A stretch of DNA of 6,236 bases from an uncultured Erysipelotrichaceae bacterium (GTDB taxonomy: Bacteria > Bacillota_I > Bacilli_A > Erysipelotrichales > Erysipelotrichaceae), in assembly GCA_946621045.1 (NCBI GenBank), contig CAMOOA010000075.1, positions 1 through 6,236 on the forward strand, read 5' to 3'. The notes beneath the pieces were generated by a model. That model made no database searches. It saw only the letters and a list, made by a program, of their open reading frames with translations, and was not told the origin of the DNA. The first letter of the stretch is position 1; the number at the start of each line of letters is the position of its first letter. The position numbers were made by a program, and so were the translations under genes. Positions 1-6,183 of this stretch are shown here, in pieces.

Positions 1-859
1 GCGCAAGCTGCACGTTGCAGCCGCCGACAATGTTGAGTTCGGTAATGATATCCAGCGATGCTTTCCGCAGCATCTGAAACTCTTTGTCCGCAAGTGTAAG
101 ACACGGAGAAACAACGATGCTGTCTCCGGTATGCACACCGACCGGGTCCACATTTTCCATGGAACATACGGCGATCACATTGCCGATGGAATCCCGCATC
201 GTTTCAAATTCAATTTCCTTCCAGCCCGCAATCGAACGTTCGATCAGAACCTGCGTGATCGGTGACTGTTCCAGACCGGAGTGCGCAATCTGCTGCAGTT
301 CCTCCGGGTCTTCCGCGATTCCGCCTCCGCTTCCGCCAAGCGTAAAGGCCGGCCGGACGATTACCGGATAGCCGATCCGCTCGGCACTGGCAAGCGCCTC
401 CTCTTCCGTCGTCGCAATTTCCGAGGCAACGACCGGCTGATGGATCTTCTGCATTGCCTGCCGGAACAGATCCCGGTCTTCGGCACGCCGGATCGCTTCA
501 ATATCGGAACCGAGGAGCCGTACGCCGTGATCCTCAAGCCAGTTGTCTTCACACAGCTGCATGGCAAGCGTCAGGCCGGTCTGCCCGCCGAGTCCTGCCA
601 GCAGACTGTCCGGCTGTTCCTTTACGATGATCCGCTTCAGTGTTTCCGCATTCAGGGGTTCCAGATAGATTTCATCCGCAAGGTGCTTGTCCGTCATGAT
701 CGTTGCCGGATTGGAATTGGCCAGCACGACATTGATTCCTTCCGCTTTCAAAACGCCGCACGCCTGAGCGCCGGCATAATCAAATTCCGCGGCCTGTCCG
801 ATAATGATCGGTCCGGAGCCGATAACGAGTATTTTGCGGATGGAATTATCTCTGGGCAT
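1..859 (-). CDS. carB: Carbamoyl-phosphate synthase large subunit, N-terminal 286 residues (3' end outside window)
   Basis: CarB makes carbamoyl phosphate from bicarbonate, ammonia delivered by CarA, and two ATP. The product feeds ArgF here and pyrimidine synthesis elsewhere. The visible part is the pre-ATP-grasp domain plus most of the first ATP-grasp (carboxyphosphate) domain. Seen in the translation: [20 protein letters not shown] (13-32), [10 protein letters not shown] (48-57), GGQTGL (91-96), AEDR (126-129), [13 protein letters not shown] (168-180), GWKE (212-215), [13 protein letters not shown] (235-247) and GGCNVQ (279-284). R129, R169, E215 and H243 fall at the same numbers as nucleotide-site residues I recall for E. 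coli CarB. The ATG at 859 is chosen because the frame begins MPRDNSIRK, as CarB proteins usually do, and a GGAGGA lies 8 nt upstream. It overlaps the end of carA by 14 bp. Full-length CarB is about 1,060 residues, so roughly three quarters is missing only because the window ends. No frameshift or lost residue is seen. Confidence 0.97.
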   Translation of the reverse strand, partial: MPRDNSIRKILVIGSGPIIIGQAAEFDYAGAQACGVLKAEGINVVLANSNPATIMTDKHLADEIYLEPLNAETLKRIIVKEQPDSLLAGLGGQTGLTLAMQLCEDNWLEDHGVRLLGSDIEAIRRAEDRDLFRQAMQKIHQPVVASEIATTEEEALASAERIGYPVIVRPAFTLGGSGGGIAEDPEELQQIAHSGLEQSPITQVLIERSIAGWKEIEFETMRDSIGNVIAVCSMENVDPVGVHTGDSIVVSPCLTLADKEFQMLRKASLDIITELNIVGGCNVQLA

Positions 860-1925
860 TTCGGTTGTCCTCCATCATTCGGATAAAGCGTTCAAACAGA
901 AATTCCGTATCCTTCGGTCCTGCACAGGCTTCCGGATGGAACTGCACGGTAAAACATTTCCGGTCCGGATAATCCAGTCCTTCACAGGTGCCGTCATTGG
1001 TATTGACCATGCGCACTTCGGCAATCCCGTTCAGGGAATTCAGGTCCACTGCATATCCGTGATTCTGCGTCGTGATAAATGACCTTCCGGTCACCCTGTC
1101 AGTCACGGGCTGATTGGCTCCGCGGTGGCCGTATTTCATCTTATAGGTAGTCCCGCCTGCCGCCAGCGCCGCAAGCTGATGTCCGAGACAGATGCCGAAC
1201 ATCGGGACCTTTCCGAACAGCTTTCGTATCTGTTCGATCACCTCTGTGTTCTCTGCCGGATCTCCGGGACCGTTTGACAGCATGATGCCGTCCGGTTTCA
1301 GCGCGAGAATCTCTTCTGCGGAAGTGCAGTGCGGCACGACCGTCACACTGCATCCGTGCTGATTCAGCTCCCGGACGATGTTGCGCTTGGCGCCGAAGTC
1401 GATCAGGACAACATGGTACGCTGCATCAGTGACCGGATAAGATTCAATCGTTTTACAGCTCGCCGTTGCGACAACGCCCTGAACCTGATAATTCCGTATT
1501 ACGTTCAGATCCTCAGGCACCTCCCTGCAGATCGCCGCGTTCATGACGCCGCTCTCGCGGATGATCCGCGTCAGGGCACGGGTGTCCACGCCGAAAATAC
1601 CCGGGATCCCCTGTTCCTTCAGAAAGGCATCCAGGGTCATCTCACAGCGGAAGTTGGACGGGGTTTCACTGTATTCCCGCACCACATAGCCGTTGAGCAG
1701 ACAGTTCCCCTCAAAGTCCTCGCGGATGATTCCGTAGTTTCCGATCAGCGGAAAGGTCTGGATCACAATCTGGCCGGCATAGCTCGGATCGGTGAGCGTC
1801 TCAATATACCCGCACATGTTCGTGGTGAATACCAGTTCGCCGATTCCGTCTGATTCTGCGCCGAATGCCCAGCCTTCAAAGACATCTCCGGAAGACAGAA
1901 CAAGATATGCCCTGGTCCGGCTCAT
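846..1925 (-). CDS. carA: Carbamoyl-phosphate synthase small (glutaminase) subunit
   Basis: CarA hydrolyses glutamine and passes ammonia through a tunnel to CarB. The 359 residues match the usual length of about 355-380. The N-terminal CPSase small-chain domain (about 1-150) includes [20 protein letters not shown] (29-48), IGNYG (61-65) and GVDTRALTR (112-120). The C-terminal class-I glutamine amidotransferase domain (about 168-355) has LSNGPGDP (216-223), the nucleophile elbow GICLGHQ with Cys246 (244-250), TTQNHGYAV (285-293) and the catalytic pair His330/Glu332 in QFHPEA. The full triad is intact, so the subunit should be active. The ATG overlaps the argF stop as ATGA, and no good ribosome-binding site precedes it. 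The start is supported because [18 protein letters not shown] matches a normal CarA N-terminus and the next ATG is at codon 37. Lying in an arg operon, this is probably the arginine-controlled enzyme; a second pyrimidine-controlled copy may exist elsewhere, as in Bacillus. Confidence 0.98.
   Translation of the reverse strand: MSRTRAYLVLSSGDVFEGWAFGAESDGIGELVFTTNMCGYIETLTDPSYAGQIVIQTFPLIGNYGIIREDFEGNCLLNGYVVREYSETPSNFRCEMTLDAFLKEQGIPGIFGVDTRALTRIIRESGVMNAAICREVPEDLNVIRNYQVQGVVATASCKTIESYPVTDAAYHVVLIDFGAKRNIVRELNQHGCSVTVVPHCTSAEEILALKPDGIMLSNGPGDPAENTEVIEQIRKLFGKVPMFGICLGHQLAALAAGGTTYKMKYGHRGANQPVTDRVTGRSFITTQNHGYAVDLNSLNGIAEVRMVNTNDGTCEGLDYPDRKCFTVQFHPEACAGPKDTEFLFERFIRMMEDNRNAQR
868..873 (-). 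promoter_or_regulatory. Ribosome-binding site of carB, inside carA
   Basis: GGAGGA lies 8 nt before the carB ATG at 859 and is formed by the Met-Glu-Asp codons near the end of carA. It decides the carB start and gives carB a strong site of its own despite the 14-bp overlap with carA. Confidence 0.88.
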
Positions 1926-2905
1926 AATGTCGCCGCCATCACGGCCTTGATCGTATGCATGCGGTTTTCCGCTTCGTCAAAGACAACCGACTGCGGCCCT
2001 TCGAATACTTCATCGGTAACTTCCAGTGCATCCATGCCGTATGTCTCGCCGACTTTTTTTCCGATTTTCGTGCGGTGATCATGGTATGACGGCAGACAGT
2101 GCATGAAGATACAGGTATCTTTTGCGCAGGCCATCAGTTCCGCATTTACCTGGAACGGCTTCATGAGATTGATGCGCTCTGTCCAGACCGCCTCCGGCTC
2201 TCCCATGGAGACCCAGATATCGGTATAGATCACATCCGCATCACGGACAGCAGAGGAAGGTTCACTGGAAAAATCGATCACTGCGCCGGTTGTCTCCGCA
2301 ATCTTACGGCAGGTCTCCGTCAGCTCAGCATCGGGAAAATAGCCGTCCGGTGCACAGGCGGTAAAATGCAGCCCGAGTTTGGCGCAGCCGATCATGAGCG
2401 ATCTGCCCATGTTGTATCTGGCATCGCCCATATATACCATATGAATCCCCTTCAGCGTTCCGAAATGTTCCCGGATCGTAAGCATGTCCGCAAGGATCTG
2501 CGTCGGGTGGAATTCATTGGTCAGGCCGTTATAGACCGGCACATCCGAATACTTCGCAAGTTCTTCAACGATCTCCTGACCGAATCCGCGGTATTCGATT
2601 GCGTCATACATCCGGGAAAGAACGCGGGCGGTATCGGGAATCGATTCCTTTACGCCGATCTGCGAACCGGTCGGACCGAGATAGGTGCTTCCCATTCCGA
2701 GATCGCTCGCGGCGACTTCAAATGCACACCGTGTGCGGGTGCTGGTCTTCTCGAAAATCAGCGCAACATTCTTTCCCTCGCAGAGACGGTGCGGCTCATG
2801 ATTCTGTTTTTTCTGTTTCATATCCGCCGCCAGATCAAGCAGATACGTGATCTCGTCCGGTGTAAAATCGAGCAGTGTCAGAAAATCTCTTCCCTTCAGA
2901 TTCAT
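1922..2905 (-). CDS. argF: Ornithine carbamoyltransferase, ArcB/ArgI-like clade
   Basis: This enzyme condenses ornithine with carbamoyl phosphate to give citrulline, acting as a cytosolic oligomer with a trimeric core. The 327 residues are normal for the family. Visible motifs are the carbamoyl-phosphate loop STRTR (55-59), FHPTQ (132-136), DARYNMG (161-167), the ornithine-binding DIWVSMGE (229-236) and catalytic HCLP (269-272). The SMG loop marks an ornithine enzyme rather than an aspartate one. The C-terminal half, with HCLPSYHD (269-276), EVTDEVFEG (295-303) and [19 protein letters not shown] (309-327), resembles the long clade of E. coli ArgI and catabolic ArcB more than the shorter Bacillus ArgF. 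Direction is not settled by sequence, but the setting between argD and carA argues for an anabolic role. The ATG lies 5 bp after the argD stop, with AAAGGA 9 nt upstream. The name arcB would fit by sequence alone; argF is used because of context. Confidence 0.96.
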   Translation of the reverse strand: MNLKGRDFLTLLDFTPDEITYLLDLAADMKQKKQNHEPHRLCEGKNVALIFEKTSTRTRCAFEVAASDLGMGSTYLGPTGSQIGVKESIPDTARVLSRMYDAIEYRGFGQEIVEELAKYSDVPVYNGLTNEFHPTQILADMLTIREHFGTLKGIHMVYMGDARYNMGRSLMIGCAKLGLHFTACAPDGYFPDAELTETCRKIAETTGAVIDFSSEPSSAVRDADVIYTDIWVSMGEPEAVWTERINLMKPFQVNAELMACAKDTCIFMHCLPSYHDHRTKIGKKVGETYGMDALEVTDEVFEGPQSVVFDEAENRMHTIKAVMAATL

Positions 2906-2910
2906 AGCCT

Positions 2911-4092
2911 TTATTCCTTTCCTTTCGCAAACGCCGCCAGAATCACATCCAGCGCACGCTTCAGTTCTTCATCACTGATATTCAGCGGCGGCAGAAGACG
3001 CACTTTGTTTCCGCCGGCCGTAAGCACAAGCACTCCGTTTTCAAGACAGGTCTTCGCAATATCTGCGGCAGTTCCCTGTTCCGGTTCGATTCCGATCATC
3101 AGTCCCCTTCCGGCAGCGGATTTTACATTCGGCTGACCGGCAACGGTTTGGAAAACCAGATCGGATTTTCTTCTGACTTCCGCAAGCATCGCATCATCGA
3201 GCCGCTTCAGGTTGGAAACTGCGCCGGCACATACCGCCGGATTTCCGCCGAAGGTGGAGCCGTTGTCGCCGGGGGTAAAGATATCCTTCACCTTCTCTCC
3301 CAGCATCGTCGCGCCGATTGGAAGACCGCCGCCGAGTCCTTTGGCAGTTGTCACAATATCCGGCAGAAAGCTGTACTGCATGTACGCATAGAGCGTTCCG
3401 GTTCTGCCGTTTCCGGTCTGCACTTCATCATCGATGATGAGCAGATCGTATTCCTTCGCAAGCTGTACCGCGGTATCAATAAATTCCTGATCCAGCGGAT
3501 TTACCCCGCCTTCTCCCTGGACGCATTCCAGCATGATTGCGGCAGGATTGCATTCCTTTACCGCATCGCGCAGCGCATCAGAGTCATTGGCAGGAACGGA
3601 CACAAACCCCGGGGTCAGCGGCTGAAACAGCTTATGGAATTTTTCCTGTCCGGTAGCCGCAAGCGTTGTCAGCGTACGGCCGTGAAAACTGTTGTTCAGG
3701 GTGATGATCGTGAAGCAGTCATCGCCTTTCTTCCTCTGACCGTAGCGGCGCGCCGCCTTGATTGCGCATTCGTTGGCCTCCGCACCGGAATTGCAGAAAA
3801 ACACCTTTTTGAGACCGGTCCGCTCACAGAGCATTTCCGCAAGCTGTGCGCACGGTCCGGTGTAATACAGATTCGAGGTATGCTGAACCGCATCCAACTG
3901 TGCGATGACCGCCTCTTTCCAGACGGGATCGCTGTATCCGAACAGATTGACGCCGATTCCGGAACCCATATCAATGTATTCGTTTCCCTGATCATCGGTT
4001 GCGATGCATCCTTTTCCGCCTGTGATCACAACCGGAAATCTTCCGTAGGTCGAGGCCACATATGTCTGATCCAGCGCTTTGATATCGTTCAT
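2911..4092 (-). CDS. argD: Acetylornithine aminotransferase, PLP-dependent class III
   Basis: ArgD moves an amino group from glutamate to N-acetylglutamate semialdehyde, giving N-acetylornithine. It is a cytosolic fold-type I enzyme, normally a dimer. The 393 residues match the family. Seen: YGRFPV (16-21), GIGVNLFGY (46-54), the phosphate-binding NSGAEANE (101-108), FHGRT (136-140), GEGG (193-196), DDEVQTGNGRTG (221-232) with Asp222 expected to contact the pyridine nitrogen, the Schiff-base lysine Lys251 in TTAKGLGGG, and GSTFGGNP (278-285). RLLPPL (365-370) near the C-terminus supplies the usual substrate-carboxylate arginine. Everything needed for catalysis is present. It starts 3 bp after argB, and the AAAGGA 7 nt before the ATG overlaps the last codons of argB. 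Related class III enzymes (succinylornithine, GABA or ornithine-delta transaminases) are hard to separate by motif, but the position between argB and argF makes the ArgD role close to certain. Some ArgD enzymes also serve lysine synthesis as DapC; that cannot be judged here. Confidence 0.97.
   Translation of the reverse strand: MNDIKALDQTYVASTYGRFPVVITGGKGCIATDDQGNEYIDMGSGIGVNLFGYSDPVWKEAVIAQLDAVQHTSNLYYTGPCAQLAEMLCERTGLKKVFFCNSGAEANECAIKAARRYGQRKKGDDCFTIITLNNSFHGRTLTTLAATGQEKFHKLFQPLTPGFVSVPANDSDALRDAVKECNPAAIMLECVQGEGGVNPLDQEFIDTAVQLAKEYDLLIIDDEVQTGNGRTGTLYAYMQYSFLPDIVTTAKGLGGGLPIGATMLGEKVKDIFTPGDNGSTFGGNPAVCAGAVSNLKRLDDAMLAEVRRKSDLVFQTVAGQPNVKSAAGRGLMIGIEPEQGTAADIAKTCLENGVLVLTAGGNKVRLLPPLNISDEELKRALDVILAAFAKGKE
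2915..2920 (-). promoter_or_regulatory. Ribosome-binding site of argF, inside the end of argD
   Basis: AAAGGA lies 9 nt before the argF ATG at 2905, in the closing Lys-Gly-Lys-Glu codons of argD. A second AAAGG a few bases further upstream and an AAAGG directly before the ATG are less well spaced. Confidence 0.6.
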
Positions 4093-4095
4093 GAT

Positions 4096-4962
4096 TCAGT
4101 CCTTTCTGAACATTGTGCCGGCACCTTCGTCCGTCAGTATTTCCATCAGTGTTGCGTGCGGCACCCGTCCGTCAATGATGACCGTTGCCTTGACGCCGTC
4201 GTTCAGCGCATCGATGCAGCAGCGGACCTTGGGAATCATTCCGCCGGAGATCTCTCCGCTTTTAATCATTTCCTCCGCTTCCGATACGGTAAGCTCGGGA
4301 ATCAGTGTTGCCGGATCATCCCTGTCCTTCCGGATTCCTTCGATGTCGGTCATCATGATCAGACGCACCGCATTGACTGCCGGCGCAATCTTGCCGGCTG
4401 CGGTGTCCCCGTTGATGTTGAAGGTATTGCCGCGCTTGTCGCAGCCGATCGTTGAAACGACCGGAATGTATCCCTGGTTCAGAACCGTAAAGATCGGTTC
4501 TGCATTGATCTTTGTGACGTTTCCGACATAGCCGAGACGCTCATCCTTGAAGTCCGCCTGGATCATCCGTCCGTCGATTCCGGAAAGACCGATTGCCTTT
4601 CCGCCTTTCATCTGAAGCAGATTCACAAGACTCTTGTTGATCTTGCCGGCAAGCACCATTTCCGCAATGTCAATCGTCTCCTGATCAGTGACGCGCAGTC
4701 CGTCCACGAACTCCGGCTGTTTGCCGAGACGCTTCATGAGATCGGACATCTCCGGTCCGCCGCCGTGCACGAGTACAACTTTGATTCCGACCATGGAAAG
4801 CAGGACGATGTCCTCCATGACCTGTTCCTTCAGATCATCGCTGATCATGGCGTTTCCGCCGTATTTTACAACAATGGTTTTTCCGTAATAGCGCTTCAGA
4901 TACGGGAGCGCCTGTACGAGGATCTCAGCCCGCGTACTGTTATTGATCATCGCTGCGTTCAT
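4096..4962 (-). CDS. argB: N-acetylglutamate kinase, arginine-sensitive long form
   Basis: ArgB phosphorylates N-acetyl-L-glutamate with ATP, the second step of ornithine synthesis and its usual control point. The 288 residues form one amino-acid-kinase domain: VVKYGGNAM with Lys33 (31-39), VLVHGGGPEMSDLM (63-76), GLRVT (88-92), FNINGDTAAGKIA (181-193) with Asn184 and Asp186 in the active-site region, TDIEGI (205-210) and GGMIPK with Lys245 (240-245). About 25 residues precede the kinase core, including ILVQALPYLKRYYGKT, like the N-terminal helix of arginine-inhibited hexameric kinases; the short E. coli form lacks it. The C-terminal HATLMEILTDEGAGTM (269-284) fits the arginine-site signature of that group. 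End-product inhibition is therefore inferred. The ATG overlaps the argJ stop as ATGA. A CGGAGA about 9 nt upstream supports it over the second ATG at codon 5, which has no such site. Confidence 0.97.
   Translation of the reverse strand: MNAAMINNSTRAEILVQALPYLKRYYGKTIVVKYGGNAMISDDLKEQVMEDIVLLSMVGIKVVLVHGGGPEMSDLMKRLGKQPEFVDGLRVTDQETIDIAEMVLAGKINKSLVNLLQMKGGKAIGLSGIDGRMIQADFKDERLGYVGNVTKINAEPIFTVLNQGYIPVVSTIGCDKRGNTFNINGDTAAGKIAPAVNAVRLIMMTDIEGIRKDRDDPATLIPELTVSEAEEMIKSGEISGGMIPKVRCCIDALNDGVKATVIIDGRVPHATLMEILTDEGAGTMFRKD
4100..4105 (-). promoter_or_regulatory. Ribosome-binding site of argD, inside the end of argB
   Basis: AAAGGA lies 7 nt before the argD ATG at 4092 and is made from the Arg-Lys-Asp codons that end argB. 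Confidence 0.65.
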
Positions 4963-6179
4963 GTTCTGTAATCTCCGTTGATCTTTACATAGTCATATGT
5001 CAGGTCGCATCCCCAGCAGGTGGCGTGTTCCGTTCCTTCATGCATGGTTACGTTGATAATGACTTCCGGTTCCTTCAGAACCGCTTCCGCAAGCTCTTCG
5101 TCAAAGTTCAGGCCTTTGCCGTCTCTGCACACATCGACAGTGCCTGCGGCGGAAGCAAACTGGATATCAACCTGTTCCGGATCGAAGCTCTCGCCGGAAT
5201 ACCCGAGTGCGCAGAGCACGCGGCCCCAGTTGGCATCACATCCGAAGACGGCGGATTTGGTCAGCGGAGAACGGATCACGGACTTGGCAAGTGTCTCTGC
5301 CTTTACCTCGCTTTCGCATTCCGATACGTTGCATGTGATCAGATGCGAAGCGCCTTCCCCGTCTGCGGCCATACGGCGCGCCATCTCCGTGCACAGCATG
5401 AGCAGTGCATCGCAGAACTGTTCAAATGCCGGACCTTCCGATTCGACCGGCGTATTTCCCGCACACCCGTTGGCAAGGATGATCAGGGAATCGTTTGTCG
5501 AGGTATCGCCGTCAACGCTGATCCGATTGAACGTACGGTCACAGACATACTTCAGTGCCTGTTTCAGCATCGGTTTGGAAACTGCACAGTCGGTTGTGAT
5601 GTAGCACAGCATCGTTCCCATATTCGGATGGATCATTCCCGACCCTTTGGAAATACCGCCGATCCGGACGGTTTTGTCATCCAGTTCAAACTCCACGGCG
5701 AGTTCCTTCTTCTTTGTATCGGTTGTCATGATGCCGTGCGCAGCTTTGTCGGACCCTTCCGGCGTCCCTGCAAGCAGCGCGATCAGCTCCGGCAGTGCGG
5801 CTTCGATCTTGGATACATCGAGGTCCACACCGATCACACCGGTCGATCCGATCAGCACCGCGGAAGGATCCACGCCGAGCGCGTCCGCCGCAGCCTTCTG
5901 CATCTTCACCGCATTTTCCATCGCATGCGGCGCGCAGGCATTGGCAATGCCGGAATTGGCGATAATCGCATGGAATGTATCATTCTTTATTGTCTCAATG
6001 TCGAGAAGCACCGGTGCTGCCTTGACCTGGTTGCGGGTAAACAGGCCGGCTCCCTGACACGGTATTTTTGAACAGATCAGTGAAAGATCTTCCTTTGTTT
6101 TTCCTCTCCGTATTCCGCAGTGCATGCCGGACGCAGAGAATCCCTTCGCGGCGCAGACGCCGCCTTCCGTAAACTTCAT
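4959..6179 (-). CDS. argJ: Ornithine acetyltransferase (glutamate N-acetyltransferase), self-cleaving
   Basis: ArgJ transfers the acetyl group from N-acetylornithine to glutamate, releasing ornithine and regenerating N-acetylglutamate. Some members also use acetyl-CoA; the sequence does not decide this. The 406 residues match the family. The N-terminus GGVCAAKGF (6-14) is typical. STGVIG (112-117) is the oxyanion-hole region, KGSGMIHPNMGTML (178-191) is the autocleavage site with the Thr189 nucleophile, SVDGDTSTND (221-230) and DANWGR (315-320) are conserved substrate-side motifs, and the end WGCDLTYDYVKINGDYRT is the usual closing segment. Cleavage before Thr189 would give chains of 188 and 218 residues. 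Two oddities: Gly188 where Ala is usual before the nucleophile, and NSGIANACAP (75-84) where NSGNANACTG is common. The protein has 18 cysteines. The ATG lies 4 bp after argC with AGGAGG 8 nt upstream; an in-frame TTG at 6230 would add 17 residues read from argC and is not used. Confidence 0.97.
   Translation of the reverse strand: MKFTEGGVCAAKGFSASGMHCGIRRGKTKEDLSLICSKIPCQGAGLFTRNQVKAAPVLLDIETIKNDTFHAIIANSGIANACAPHAMENAVKMQKAAADALGVDPSAVLIGSTGVIGVDLDVSKIEAALPELIALLAGTPEGSDKAAHGIMTTDTKKKELAVEFELDDKTVRIGGISKGSGMIHPNMGTMLCYITTDCAVSKPMLKQALKYVCDRTFNRISVDGDTSTNDSLIILANGCAGNTPVESEGPAFEQFCDALLMLCTEMARRMAADGEGASHLITCNVSECESEVKAETLAKSVIRSPLTKSAVFGCDANWGRVLCALGYSGESFDPEQVDIQFASAAGTVDVCRDGKGLNFDEELAEAVLKEPEVIINVTMHEGTEHATCWGCDLTYDYVKINGDYRT
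4972..4977 (-). promoter_or_regulatory. Ribosome-binding site of argB, inside the end of argJ
   Basis: CGGAGA sits about 9 nt before the argB ATG at 4962. It is moderate in strength. With the ATGA overlap it points to a coupled but partly independent start, and favours the first ATG over the one at codon 5. Confidence 0.6.
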
Positions 6180-6183
6180 TGTT

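Noticed and set aside
281..886. A 201-codon plus-strand frame opposite carB.
   Set aside because: The minus strand here translates without interruption into CarB, with all expected motifs. The plus-strand frame is its shadow.
2054..2060. Run of seven A on the minus strand in argF, in phase with a -1 slippery heptamer (GGA AAA AAA).
   Set aside because: It encodes the conserved Gly-Lys-Lys, the -1 frame ends after 14 codons with no plausible product, and no strong downstream stem was seen. It is most likely ordinary lysine coding.
2796..2815. Run of six A followed by C near the start of argF, resembling A AAA AAC.
   Set aside because: The phase is wrong: the codons are AAA AAA CAG, so the heptamer does not fit the slippery arrangement.
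1922..2905. Reading argF as putrescine, N-acetylornithine or aspartate carbamoyltransferase.
   Set aside because: The DxWVSMGE loop and HCLP site match ornithine carbamoyltransferases of the ArcB/ArgI type, and ArgJ in the same operon supplies free ornithine, so an acetylornithine enzyme is not needed.
2906..2910. Possible internal promoter, terminator or ARG box at the gene junctions.
   Set aside because: The junctions are 5 bp or less or overlap. No -35/-10 pair, no hairpin with a T-run and no convincing ArgR/AhrC operator was found around them.
3148..4455. A 435-codon open frame on the plus strand opposite argD and argB.
   Set aside because: It lies antisense across two complete, conserved genes, its translation has no recognisable motif, and long antisense frames are common opposite genes with biased third positions. 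The frames at 2099-3136 and 5025-6071 are rejected for the same reason.
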